A DNA stretch of 64,000 nucleotides from Calothrix sp. NIES-4105 (GTDB lineage Bacteria; Cyanobacteriota; Cyanobacteriia; Cyanobacteriales; Nostocaceae), in the NCBI RefSeq assembly GCF_002368415.1, contig NZ_AP018290.1:9415717-9479716 (forward strand), in the 5' to 3' direction. The translations under genes and the position numbers were made by a program. Position 1 is the first letter of the stretch; each line of letters opens with the position of its first letter. The notes under the pieces are model-generated. The model saw nothing but the letters and a program-made list of their open reading frames with translations, searched no databases and had not been told where the DNA came from. This document shows positions 25,444 through 35,090 of this stretch, in pieces.

Positions 25444-28400
25444 ATGGAAAATATTCAACCATTAGGTAGTAAAGCAAATAGACTTGGATTAGGAGAATCT
25501 TTGTGTCAACCTAATAAATTGATATTAAGGCAAGAATCTAATTTTATTCATCATAATAATACAACTTATCCTATTGTTAATCAAAAACCATTAGTTACAG
25601 AGTCTCAATTTGAATTACCGCGTCATCACAGCAATATTTTTTTCAATCCTGATGCTTTATTAAACTGGGATAACTGGAATAATAGTAATGAAGATACTGA
25701 TTTATTTTCAGAACCGAACATAAATTATCAAAATGAGAGTATAGCTACGTTTTCAGATACATTACCCGCTCTGAACCAAAGCAGTGTAGAAAATCAGAGC
25801 CGAGCAGAAATATATAATACACCTAGTATTGATAATAAAATTTTAAATACATCTCAAGAAAGAAAAAATAAGAAAAGTTCTAAATCTCAGATTCAAAAAA
25901 AAACTAAATCAACATCAACATTACAAGCTAAAAATGAGACTAAAACTAAAAAATCTTCTCAAACGTCTAAAACAAGTAAAGAAAAACTTGTAGGTTCTAA
26001 ATCAAAGAACAGAAACAAAACATTATTTGAAAATACTCATCAAGTATTACCTGAAAATTCAGAAACAACGGCGCCAACTTTAGAGCAAACATTACCACTT
26101 CAAAGTTCAGAAGTTGTACCATTACAACAAGCTTCAAATCAAACACTTAATCCAATAACTCCAAATTTCCAGACAATTGTACCAGCTTTCGAGCAAACAT
26201 TACCATATCAAGCTTCAGAAGTCGTACCATTACAACAAGCTTCAAATCAAACACTTAACCCAACAACTCCAAATTTCCAGACAATTGTACCAGCTTTCGA
26301 GCAAATAGTACCACTTCAAGCTTCAGAAGTCGTACCATTACAACAAGCTTCAAGCCAAACACTTAACCCAACTCCAAATTTAGAAACAACGGCGCCAACT
26401 TTGGAGCAAATAGTACCACTTCAAGCTTCAGAAGTCGTACCATTACAACAAGCTTCAAGCCAAACACTTAACCCAACTCCAAATTTAGAAACAACTGTAC
26501 CAGCATTGGAGCAAATAGTACCATATCAAGCTTCAGAAGTCGTACCATTACAACAAGCTTCAAACCAAACACTTAACCCAACTCCAAATTTCGAGACAAC
26601 TGTACCAGCATTGGAGCAAACAGTACCATATCAAGCTTCAGAAGTCGTACCATTACAACAAGCTTCAAACCAAACACTTAACCCAACTCCAAATTTCGAA
26701 ACAACTGTACCAGCATTGGAGCAAATAGTACCACTTCAAGCTTCAGAAGTCGTACCATTACAACAAGCTTCAAACCAAACACTTAACCCAACTCCAAATT
26801 TCGAGACAACTGTACCAGCATTGGAGCAAACAGTACCATATCAAGCTTCAGAAGTCGTACCATTACAACAAGCTTCAAATCAAACGCTTAACCCAACAAC
26901 TACAAATTTCGAGACAACTGTACCAGCATTGGAGCAAACAGTACCATATCAAGCTTCAGAAGTCGTACCATTACAACAAGCTTCAAATCAAACGCTTAAC
27001 CCAACAACTACAAATTTCGAGACAACGGCGCCAACTTTGGAGCAAATATTACCATATCAAGCTTCAGAAGTCTTACCATTACAACAAGCTTCAAATCAAA
27101 CACTTAACCCACCAACTCCAAATTTAGGAACAACCGTACCAGCTTTCGAGCAAACAGTACCATATCAAACTTCAGAAGTTGTACCATTACAACAAGCTTC
27201 AAACCAAACACTTAACCCAACTCCAAATTTAGAAACAACGGCGCCAACTTTCGAGCAAACATTACCATATCAAGCTTCAGAAGTTGTATCATTACAACAA
27301 GCTTCAAACCAAACACTTAACCCAACTCCAAATTTAGAAACAACGGTGCCAACTTTCGGGCAAACATTACCATATCAAGCTTCAGAAGTCGTACCATTAC
27401 AACAAGCTTCAAACCAAACACTTAACCCAACTCCAAATTTAGAAACAACGGCGCCAACTTTGGAGCAAACAGTACCATATCAAGCTTCAGAAGTTGTACC
27501 ATTACAACAAGCTTCAAACCAAACACTTAACCCAACTCCAAATTTAGAAACAACGGCGCCAACTTTAGAACAAACAGTACCATATCAAACTTCAGAAGTT
27601 GTACCATTACAACAAGCTTCAAACCAAACACTTAACCCAACAACTCCAAATTTCGAGACAATAGTACCAGCTTTGGAGCAAACATTACCATATCAAGCTT
27701 CAGAAGTCGTACCATTACAACAAGCGTCAAACCAAACACTTAACCCAACAACTCCAAATTTCGAGACAATAGTACCAGCTTTAGAACAAACAGTACGACA
27801 TAAAACTTCAGAAGTTGTACCACTTCAACAAGCTTCAAACCAAACACTTAACCCAACAACTCCAAATTTCGAGACAACCCTACCAGCATTAGAGCAAACA
27901 GTACCACTACAAACTTCAGAAGTTGTACCACTTCAACAAGCTTCAAACCAAACGCTTAACCCAACAACAGCAAATTTCGAGACAACCCTACCAGCATTAG
28001 AGCAAACAGTACCACTACAACAAGTTTCAAACCAAACGCTTAACCCAACAACAGCAAATTTCGAGACAACCCTACCAGCATTAGAGCAAACAGTACCACT
28101 ACAACAAGTTTCAAACCAAACGCTTAACCCAACAACATTAAATTTCGAGACAACCCTACCAGCATTGGAGCAAACAGTACCACTTCAAACTTCGGAAGTT
28201 GTACCATTACAACAAGCTTCAAACCAAACGCTTAACCCAACTACACCAAATTTCGAGACAACCCTACCAGCATTAGAGCAAACAGTACCACTTCAAACTT
28301 CGGAAGTTGTACCACTACAACAAGCTTCAAACCAAACACTTGACCCTACAACATTAAATTTCGAGACAACCCTACCAGCATTAGAGCAAACAGTACCACT

Positions 28401-29727
28401 TCAAACTTCGGAAGTTGTACCACTACAACAAGCTTCAAACCAAACACTTGACCCTACAACATTAAATTTCGAGACAAATGTACCAGCATTGGAGGAAACT
28501 TTCCCATTACAACCAGCTTCGAGCCAAACACCTGACCAAACTACATTAAATTTCGAGACAACGCTACCAGCTTTGGAGCAAACAGTACCACTTCAAACTC
28601 CGGAAACTCTACCATTACAACAAGCTTCAAGCCAAACTCTTGACCCTACTACACCAAATTTAGAGACAACCCTACCAGTATTAGAGCAGACAGTACCACT
28701 TCAAACTTCGGAAGTCGTACCATTACAACAAGCTTCCAATCAAACACTATATACGGATGCAGAAGCAACGGCGCCTCAAATTGAACAAACTAAATTACCA
28801 GAAACTTTAGATGCCAATAGCAACGCATATGCGACTTCCCCGCAACACTCATCACTCAGCACTCATCACTCAGCACTCGTCACTCAAGACTTAGCACCTC
28901 AAGGTTTTGCTACAGGTGGACATGTAACACAGTTAAAAGTTAATAGTAATCAACCTATAGCTGCTTCAGACACTATACCAGCTATGCTCACGCCGGGTGA
29001 ATTTGTAATTAATAAAGCTGATGCTCAAAAACATGTTGATTTACTAGAGCATATTAATAAGGGTGGTGCGGCAGAACATTTTGCTCCTGTACAGGCGCCT
29101 AAAAATATTAAGAGTGAAAATTCGACGAAAGTCGATTCTTTGTCTGATAATGTAGTGCAAAGCAAAGTAGTACAAAGAAAAAATGATGAAACCGCTAATG
29201 TCAAAAGCCAAGCTTCTACAACTCATTATTCTTCACCTTCTTTAATTTTTAGAAAATCTGATACTACAAATACATTTTCTAATAATAATAGTAATAATTT
29301 AGATACTCCCGCACAATGGTCAAGTGTTGAAGATTTGCTCAATGTAGACAAAGAATCTAATTTTATTGGTTTTAATAGTACCCATGAAAACTTTAATGCT
29401 CAACCAACTCAAAATTATAATTTACCAAACTATAATTCACAAAATTTTAATTCTTATCCTATCCAAAAGGCACCTTCTTATTCGCATAAAGCCGTTGATA
29501 TTGAACAAGATAGTAATCAACCAGAATCAGACAGGAATGATATTTCTAACGATATTAAACCCATTACAAAGTCTATCAATAGCCCTTTGAATAAATCATT
29601 TAATTCAAAAGAAGATGATGAGATAGCACTCGAAGCGCTTGCTCGCGAAGTTTATTCTAGACTGCGGCAACGCTTAGAAATTGAGCAAGAACGTCAAGGT
29701 ACATCTAGAGGTCGTATACCCTGGTAA
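25444..29727 (+). CDS. Giant repeat protein with tape-measure C-terminal motif
   Basis: The ATG at 25444 is preferred to an in-frame TTG 9 bases earlier. The product is about 1,427 residues. The N-terminal 200 residues are Asn/Ser/Lys-rich. About 26 repeats of 35-36 residues follow (consensus SEVVPLQQASNQTLNP, then ETTVPALEQTVPY); three are shortened to 28. The C-terminal part has GFATGGHV and DTIPAMLTPGEFVINKADAQ, a motif well known from phage tail tape-measure proteins, followed by a polar region and a terminal helix. It lies between the tube and CIS-tube adaptor genes, where a tape measure (Pvc14 role) is expected. No typical long hydrophobic coiled coil is seen, so tape measure remains an inference. 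Confidence 0.6.
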   Translation: MENIQPLGSKANRLGLGESLCQPNKLILRQESNFIHHNNTTYPIVNQKPLVTESQFELPRHHSNIFFNPDALLNWDNWNNSNEDTDLFSEPNINYQNESIATFSDTLPALNQSSVENQSRAEIYNTPSIDNKILNTSQERKNKKSSKSQIQKKTKSTSTLQAKNETKTKKSSQTSKTSKEKLVGSKSKNRNKTLFENTHQVLPENSETTAPTLEQTLPLQSSEVVPLQQASNQTLNPITPNFQTIVPAFEQTLPYQASEVVPLQQASNQTLNPTTPNFQTIVPAFEQIVPLQASEVVPLQQASSQTLNPTPNLETTAPTLEQIVPLQASEVVPLQQASSQTLNPTPNLETTVPALEQIVPYQASEVVPLQQASNQTLNPTPNFETTVPALEQTVPYQASEVVPLQQASNQTLNPTPNFETTVPALEQIVPLQASEVVPLQQASNQTLNPTPNFETTVPALEQTVPYQASEVVPLQQASNQTLNPTTTNFETTVPALEQTVPYQASEVVPLQQASNQTLNPTTTNFETTAPTLEQILPYQASEVLPLQQASNQTLNPPTPNLGTTVPAFEQTVPYQTSEVVPLQQASNQTLNPTPNLETTAPTFEQTLPYQASEVVSLQQASNQTLNPTPNLETTVPTFGQTLPYQASEVVPLQQASNQTLNPTPNLETTAPTLEQTVPYQASEVVPLQQASNQTLNPTPNLETTAPTLEQTVPYQTSEVVPLQQASNQTLNPTTPNFETIVPALEQTLPYQASEVVPLQQASNQTLNPTTPNFETIVPALEQTVRHKTSEVVPLQQASNQTLNPTTPNFETTLPALEQTVPLQTSEVVPLQQASNQTLNPTTANFETTLPALEQTVPLQQVSNQTLNPTTANFETTLPALEQTVPLQQVSNQTLNPTTLNFETTLPALEQTVPLQTSEVVPLQQASNQTLNPTTPNFETTLPALEQTVPLQTSEVVPLQQASNQTLDPTTLNFETTLPALEQTVPLQTSEVVPLQQASNQTLDPTTLNFETNVPALEETFPLQPASSQTPDQTTLNFETTLPALEQTVPLQTPETLPLQQASSQTLDPTTPNLETTLPVLEQTVPLQTSEVVPLQQASNQTLYTDAEATAPQIEQTKLPETLDANSNAYATSPQHSSLSTHHSALVTQDLAPQGFATGGHVTQLKVNSNQPIAASDTIPAMLTPGEFVINKADAQKHVDLLEHINKGGAAEHFAPVQAPKNIKSENSTKVDSLSDNVVQSKVVQRKNDETANVKSQASTTHYSSPSLIFRKSDTTNTFSNNNSNNLDTPAQWSSVEDLLNVDKESNFIGFNSTHENFNAQPTQNYNLPNYNSQNFNSYPIQKAPSYSHKAVDIEQDSNQPESDRNDISNDIKPITKSINSPLNKSFNSKEDDEIALEALAREVYSRLRQRLEIEQERQGTSRGRIPW
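26095..28750 (+). repeat. Coding tandem repeat array, about 26 units of 84-108 bp
   Basis: Units of 105-108 bp (three of 84) are nearly identical at the DNA level, especially at 26300-27600, pointing to recent copy-number change. Differences between units are mostly alternatives such as CATATCAAGC/CACTTCAAGC and ATTTCGAGAC/ATTTAGAAAC. All unit lengths are multiples of three. Confidence 0.95.
28847..28888 (+). repeat. Heptamer repeat inside the tape-measure-like gene
   Basis: Repeats of ACTCATC/ACTCAGC (7 bp), identical to those in intergenic regions at 11.2 and 35.0 kb, lie in frame between the 35-aa repeats and the tape-measure motif. They encode SSLSTHHSALVTQ. Confidence 0.85.
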
Positions 29728-29743
29728 TAGGAGAGTAATTAAT

Positions 29744-30280
29744 ATGGCAAGTCAATCTGTAATCGCTCCTCAGAAACGCAAACCTGAACTTGAAAAAGCT
29801 AAACTTAAAGGTAACGGTGAGGCGCCTGATATTGAATTAATGTTTAATCCTACGGAAATTAGTTTTAGTCGAACTGTTAATTGGCAAAAACATCCAGGTA
29901 ATAGAGGTACAACTTTATTGCCTAAAATCAACTTTTCTGGTGTTGAACCATATCAATTTACACTTAAACAATTAATATTTGATACTTATGAAACGAAAGA
30001 GTCAGTAATGAAATATATAGATATTATTAAAAAGGGAGTAGAAACTATGAAAGGGGGAACCGATAAGCGCCCTCCTGTTTATACTTTTACTTGGAAGGAT
30101 GAATACTTTTATTGTGTAATGACGAGTTTAACTTATACTTTAAATATGTTTCTTACTGATGGAACACCTGTGAGAGCAATGGTGGATATTTCATTGCAGG
30201 AAGTAGATAAAAATAACTTACCTGGAGGTAGTGAGTCTGCTTCTAAAGGTGATGCACGTCAGGCAGACTCCCGAATTTAG
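29744..30280 (+). CDS. CIS-tube adaptor protein (Pvc7/Afp7-like N-terminal domain)
   Basis: The ATG at 29744 is chosen because AGGAGAG lies 9 bases upstream; a longer frame overlaps the previous gene without a good site. The 178-residue protein has the CIS_tube signature: LMFNPTEISFSRTVNWQ, LPKINFSGVEPYQFTL, LIFDTYET and KDEYFYCVMTSLTYTLNMF. The family joins the inner tube to the spike/hub. The C-terminal LysM domain present in many homologues is absent here. It is 30 bp ahead of the spike gene. Confidence 0.87.
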   Translation: MASQSVIAPQKRKPELEKAKLKGNGEAPDIELMFNPTEISFSRTVNWQKHPGNRGTTLLPKINFSGVEPYQFTLKQLIFDTYETKESVMKYIDIIKKGVETMKGGTDKRPPVYTFTWKDEYFYCVMTSLTYTLNMFLTDGTPVRAMVDISLQEVDKNNLPGGSESASKGDARQADSRI

Positions 30281-30310
30281 TTATATAACCTCACAACACC
30301 TAATATACTT

Positions 30311-32218
30311 ATGCCTAACCAAAGTCTTTACTTAGCTTTACCTAAAATCGAAATAGGAGGGCAAGCTGCATCTCCTGAATTGGTTAAAGATTTATTACAA
30401 ATTACTGTTGAAGAAAGTTTACATCTGCCTGCGATGTTTACTTTGGTAGTACATAACAGCTACCTTCCTACTAATAAGAAATCAGAATATAAACCCTGGC
30501 GCCACGAAAAGGTGTTTGAAATTGGTAAAAAAGTGAAGATAGGCTTTAGTTCCAGTACTACTAAAGATGCAAATTTTAAGCAGGATAAAGAAGGCTTTTT
30601 AATTGAAGGTGAAATTACTGCTATTGAAGTTCATTTTAATGACAAATCAGAGGCGCCGATAATTGTTCGTGGCTATGATATGTCACATCGACTGCATAGA
30701 GGGCGCCATAATCGTTCTTTTTTAAATGATACTGATAGCGGGATAGTACGCAAAATTGCTCAAGAAGCAGGTATACAGTTAGGTAAAATAGACAACAGTG
30801 GCGGAGTACATGAGTATGTTTTCCAAGAAAATCAAACAAATATGGAGTTTTTACGGCAGAGAGCTGCTCGTATTGGATTTGAGTTATTTATAGAAGAAGG
30901 CAAAATCAATTTTTGTAAGCCAGAAAGTAAAGAAGCTGTGGAACTAAAATGGCTTGATGAAATTAGCAGTTTTAGCACACGCGTAACTAGTACAGAACAA
31001 GTCAGCTCGGTAGAAGTACGTAGCTGGGATTATACGCAGAAAAAATTAATTACATCAACAGCTAAATCAGAGAAATTAGTCACGAATACGGGTAATAAGC
31101 AAGGAAGCAATAGCAGTAATAAATTTAATATGCGTAAACCCCCGCAAATGACTGTTGTTGATAAACCTGTTTTCACTGCTAAAGAAGCTGAGAAAATGGC
31201 TCAGGCTTTGTGTGATGAACTAGGGGGAGAATTTGTTTATGCTGATGCTAAGGCTGAGGGTAATCCGAAAATTCGTCCTGGTAGAGTTGTGACTCTAAAA
31301 GATATGGGTGAGCGTTTTAGCGGCAAGTATTATATTACTGAAACACGCCATTTTTATAACCAACGAGTTTATACAACTGAGTTTAGTGTTCGGGGTTTGC
31401 GTTCTGGTAATCTATATACCTCGATATCACCACAAACACATTTACAACCTGGTCAAACATTTTTAGTAGGAGTCGTCACTAATAATCAAGACCCGAAAGG
31501 ATTAAGTCGAGTCAAAGTCAAATTTCCTACTCTTACTGAGGAGCATGAAAGTTACTGGGCAAGGATGGTGTCAATAGGCGCCGGTTCTGGGCGTGGAACT
31601 GACTGGTTGCCAGAAATAAACGACGAAGTGCTGGTTGGTTTCGAGCATGGTGACATTCATCGACCTTATATTATTGGTTCAGTATGGAATGGAAAAGACA
31701 AACCACCAACTCCTGTTAGAGATAGTGTTATGAATGGTAAGGTTCGTTTAAGGACTTTCAAAACGCGCGTTGGTCATGAATTACAGTTTGTAGATGAAGA
31801 TAAGGCTGCTAGTAACACTGGTGTATATATTGAAACAAAGGGTAGAAATAAAATTAGCATTAATGACACCAGGAAGTTTATAGAAATAAAAACATCAGCA
31901 GGACAGAGAATACTTGTTAATGACCTTGATGGCAGTATCACCATTAGAGCTAACACTACTATTACTAATACAGCTACAGCTTCCATTTTTTCCAGAGCTA
32001 CATCTATTGATTCAACGGCAGGCGGTAATATGAGCATGAAATCAGGTGCTGCAATGAGTATGACTGCAGGCGCCGCTATTAATATGGCCGCAACTGGCGC
32101 CATTACAATTACTACACCAGGTCTTTTGTCAATTACCGCTGGAACTATGACACTAACTAGTACTTTAGGACCTATTACCATGATTACACCAATAACGGGA
32201 CCAAAACCAATTATATAG
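30311..32218 (+). CDS. eCIS central spike (VgrG/gpD-gpV-like, Pvc8)
   Basis: The 635-residue protein has a phage late control D-like domain at about 20-345 (LLQITVEESLHLPAMFTLVV; IRGYD-type HRLHRGRHNRSFL; FVYADAKAEGNPKIRPG). A gp5/OB-fold domain follows at about 385-460 (VGVVTNNQDPKGLSRVKVKF; WARMVSIGAGSGRGTDWLPE; NDEVLVGFEHGD), then a Gly/Ala/Thr-rich beta-helix needle to the end. It forms the trimeric puncturing spike. No PAAR tip protein is encoded next to it. Confidence 0.95.
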   Translation: MPNQSLYLALPKIEIGGQAASPELVKDLLQITVEESLHLPAMFTLVVHNSYLPTNKKSEYKPWRHEKVFEIGKKVKIGFSSSTTKDANFKQDKEGFLIEGEITAIEVHFNDKSEAPIIVRGYDMSHRLHRGRHNRSFLNDTDSGIVRKIAQEAGIQLGKIDNSGGVHEYVFQENQTNMEFLRQRAARIGFELFIEEGKINFCKPESKEAVELKWLDEISSFSTRVTSTEQVSSVEVRSWDYTQKKLITSTAKSEKLVTNTGNKQGSNSSNKFNMRKPPQMTVVDKPVFTAKEAEKMAQALCDELGGEFVYADAKAEGNPKIRPGRVVTLKDMGERFSGKYYITETRHFYNQRVYTTEFSVRGLRSGNLYTSISPQTHLQPGQTFLVGVVTNNQDPKGLSRVKVKFPTLTEEHESYWARMVSIGAGSGRGTDWLPEINDEVLVGFEHGDIHRPYIIGSVWNGKDKPPTPVRDSVMNGKVRLRTFKTRVGHELQFVDEDKAASNTGVYIETKGRNKISINDTRKFIEIKTSAGQRILVNDLDGSITIRANTTITNTATASIFSRATSIDSTAGGNMSMKSGAAMSMTAGAAINMAATGAITITTPGLLSITAGTMTLTSTLGPITMITPITGPKPII

Positions 32219-32313
32219 AAACGCGAAACTCGACCTTTGGCGAATAGGTTTATGTCTTCTGCACGAATATTTTAGATATATATGTATGGTATTTACTGCG
32301 GAGGGCGCCAAAA

Positions 32314-32730
32314 ATGCCAGACCCCGTTTATGGTCAGCAGCAAGAATATCTGGGGAAAGGTTGGGCTTTTCCACTGCAATTAAATTTGCAGGGTGGGGTA
32401 AAGTTTAGCAGCGAGGATGAGAAGGTTAAAGAGTCGATATGGATTATTCTTCGTACTAGTGTCGGTGAACGAGTTTATCGACCTAACTTTGGCTGTCGTT
32501 TGTCAGAGTTGGCGTTTGCTCCTTTGAACAGTGACACCTTATTACAAATTCGTTTGTATGTTATAGAAGCGCTGGAAGTTTGGGAACCGCGTATTACTCT
32601 GAATGAAGTTCGCACTGACCCTGACCCTATACGTGGCAGGGTGGACATTATTGTTGAGTACAGACTCAAAGATTATCCTGACGTTCACAGCTTTGTTTAT
32701 CCTTTCTATTTAATTTCATCAGAAGAGTAG
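32314..32730 (+). CDS. GPW/gp25 family baseplate protein (Pvc9)
   Basis: The 138-residue protein shows the gp25 fold: GWAFPLQLNLQGGVKFSS, IWIILRTSVGERVYRPNFGC, LSELAFAPLNSDTLLQIRLY and WEPRITLNEVRTDPDP. The EPR motif (here WEPR) is the family hallmark. gp25 nucleates sheath assembly at the baseplate. GGAGGG lies 9 bases before the ATG. The gene is followed after 7 bp by baseplate J. Confidence 0.95.
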   Translation: MPDPVYGQQQEYLGKGWAFPLQLNLQGGVKFSSEDEKVKESIWIILRTSVGERVYRPNFGCRLSELAFAPLNSDTLLQIRLYVIEALEVWEPRITLNEVRTDPDPIRGRVDIIVEYRLKDYPDVHSFVYPFYLISSEE

Positions 32731-32737
32731 GGGAACT

Positions 32738-34936
32738 GTGGAATTTGACTTTTTACCAAAATTACCTTCTTCTAATTTAGATGACCGCAGCTTCGATGAT
32801 TTGGTAGAGGAGTGCATTATGCGTATTCCTCGCTACTGTCCTGAATGGACTGACCATAATCTCAGTGACCCAGGAATTACACTGGTTGAACTGTTTGCTT
32901 GGTTAACCGACCAAATGCTACTTAGGTTTAATAAGGTACCGCGTAAAAATTATATTGCTTTTCTAGAATTACTGGGTATTCGTTTACAACCACCTGCGTC
33001 AGCACGCACGGATTTAACTTTTTATTTAAGTTCTGATTTGCCGGAGACTTATACTGTTCGGGAGGGAATTGAGGTTTCAACGGTAAAAACTGAAACAACA
33101 GAAGCTATAACTTTTAGTACTGATTTTCCTTTAATTGTTGCAAAACCTCGTTTACAGCATGTTTTAACTGGATTAACTCAAGAAGAAATTCCTCAATCTT
33201 TAAGAGAAAGAGTTATTAGTACTTGGAATCGCCAATCTGATAGTTTCTGGGAGGGTAGTGAACAACCAATATTTGAAGAAGAACCATCACCTGGTAACTG
33301 TTTGTATTTGGTTATTAATTCTGATGACCCTCTTGATGGTAATGTTTTAGAAATTACTGTGCAAGGCGCCTCTGCTACTCCTACTGGTATTAACCCGAAC
33401 CAACCACCGCGTCGCTGGGAAGCTTGGGATGGACAGAAGTGGCAAAATGTGCTTATAAAAGAAGTAGACGATAAAACACGGGGTTTCAGTTTTTACGAAA
33501 TAGCCCAACAAGGTAGTAATCCTGAGCAGGGAACTGAAGTACGGTTGCATTTACCACAAACTTGGCCTGTAACTAACTTTACATCTTATCGAGGTCGCTG
33601 GATTCGTTGTGTGCTTACTCCATTGGGGACAAATGATTCTGGTTATAATCGTCCTCCAAGAATTGTTGGTATTGGAGTACGTTCAGTTGGTGCTACTGTC
33701 CGCGCGAGTCAGAGTTATATGATTCAAGATGAGCGTTTGGGTATTAGTAATGGAAAACCTGGACAAACTTTTCAACTCCAACAACCACCAATATTAGAAC
33801 GTCGAGATTCGGAGTACATTATAGTTATTCCTCCTGGTGGTTTACCCCAAAAATGGGAAGAAGTTCGAGATTTTGCAGATTCTACTTCGCATTGTCTCCA
33901 TTACGTAATTGATTCTATTAGCGGTACGGTTCAGTTTGGTCCATTAATTCGCGAACCTAGTCAATTAAAAAGCCAAACAGAGGTTCGTGTGCGTATTCAA
34001 CAACCAAAACCAGAAGATACGTTTGTTCAAAGTAGTGTTGAAAATAGTACTCTTGAGCATCAGTATGGTGCAGTTCCTCCACGTGGCGCCGAAATTAGAA
34101 TTGTTAGTTATCGTACTGGAGGAGGTAGAGAAGGTAATGTTCAAGCTCAGTCACTGCAATTTTTAAAATCTGCTGTTCCTTATGTTGACAGTGTTATTAA
34201 TCATAAAGGTGCTATTAATGGAGCAGATGCAGAGTCTCTCGAACAAGCGGTTATTAAGGCACCAAGAATATTGCGTTCTCGTGACCGTGCAGTTACTGTA
34301 GAAGACTTTGAAGTTTTAGCACAAACTGCTGGTGAAGGTGCTATTGCGCGCGTTCGCTGTTTACCAGCTGATATGACGCGACAAGCTGGAACAGTTGGTT
34401 TGTTGATAGTGCCTAATTATAATACAGATGCCATTACTCAAGGGCTAGGTTTATCTCCTGATAAATTTGACCTTAGTCCTGGACTCCAAGAACAAATTAA
34501 GTCTTATTTAGATGAGAGGAAGTTATTAGGAATACAAGTTCAATTACAACAGCCAGAATATATAGGTGTTTCAGTCCAAACAGAAATCGCTTTGGAACCA
34601 ACTTATGATAACCCTCTCGCGCGTGAAGAGATTTTGCGTGCTATTAGAATTTCACTATATAAATATTTAAATCCTTTAACAGGAGGTATTGATGGAAAAG
34701 GCTGGCCATTTGGGCGCCCACTTTATGAGTCAGATATTGTGGCGTTGCTCCAACAAGCGCGCGGTGTTCGCTATCTCGGTACTGTTCTACTTTTTCCTAT
34801 ACGTAAACAATCAGATACATTCCGGCGCCAGCCTTCTCCTGAGCGCGTAATTGACCCAGGAGTTCAAGGTTTGATTTGTTCGTGGGCTGATAATAGTTTG
34901 CGCTCTGGTCATGTGGTTAATATTCTTAGTCGATGA
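32738..34936 (+). CDS. Baseplate J-like protein (Pvc11)
   Basis: The gene starts with GTG 7 bases after the gp25 stop, with AGGGGA upstream. The 732-residue wedge protein begins with EFDFLPKLPSSNLDDRSFDD and RIPRYCPEWTDHNLSDPGIT, the usual eCIS Pvc11 N-terminus. The C-terminal part has VTVEDFEVLAQTAGEGAIAR and GWPFGRPLYESDIVALLQ. It forms the baseplate wedge together with tail protein I. Confidence 0.95.
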   Translation: MEFDFLPKLPSSNLDDRSFDDLVEECIMRIPRYCPEWTDHNLSDPGITLVELFAWLTDQMLLRFNKVPRKNYIAFLELLGIRLQPPASARTDLTFYLSSDLPETYTVREGIEVSTVKTETTEAITFSTDFPLIVAKPRLQHVLTGLTQEEIPQSLRERVISTWNRQSDSFWEGSEQPIFEEEPSPGNCLYLVINSDDPLDGNVLEITVQGASATPTGINPNQPPRRWEAWDGQKWQNVLIKEVDDKTRGFSFYEIAQQGSNPEQGTEVRLHLPQTWPVTNFTSYRGRWIRCVLTPLGTNDSGYNRPPRIVGIGVRSVGATVRASQSYMIQDERLGISNGKPGQTFQLQQPPILERRDSEYIIVIPPGGLPQKWEEVRDFADSTSHCLHYVIDSISGTVQFGPLIREPSQLKSQTEVRVRIQQPKPEDTFVQSSVENSTLEHQYGAVPPRGAEIRIVSYRTGGGREGNVQAQSLQFLKSAVPYVDSVINHKGAINGADAESLEQAVIKAPRILRSRDRAVTVEDFEVLAQTAGEGAIARVRCLPADMTRQAGTVGLLIVPNYNTDAITQGLGLSPDKFDLSPGLQEQIKSYLDERKLLGIQVQLQQPEYIGVSVQTEIALEPTYDNPLAREEILRAIRISLYKYLNPLTGGIDGKGWPFGRPLYESDIVALLQQARGVRYLGTVLLFPIRKQSDTFRRQPSPERVIDPGVQGLICSWADNSLRSGHVVNILSR

Positions 34937-34940
34937 TATT

Positions 34941-35085
34941 AAGTGCTGAGTGGAAAGTGCGCTCGTGCTGAGTAGGAAAACTCAAAACTCAGCACTCAAA
35001 ACTAAATACTCAGTACTCAAAACTAAACACTCAGCACTCAGCACTCAGCACTCAGCACTCAGCACTCAGCACTCATTACTCATTA
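34941..35085. repeat. Heptamer (ACTCAGC)n tandem repeat
   Basis: The gap between baseplate J and tail protein I is made of GTGCTGAGT units followed by CAAAACTCAGCACTC and (CAGCACT)n units. The repeats are open in frame with tail protein I, but starts inside them lack a ribosome site. Confidence 0.88.
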
Positions 35086-35090
35086 CTACT

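Noticed and set aside
34950-35090. Extended N-terminus of tail protein I
   Set aside because: The extension is translation of heptamer repeats; the ATG at 35091 gives the conserved start.
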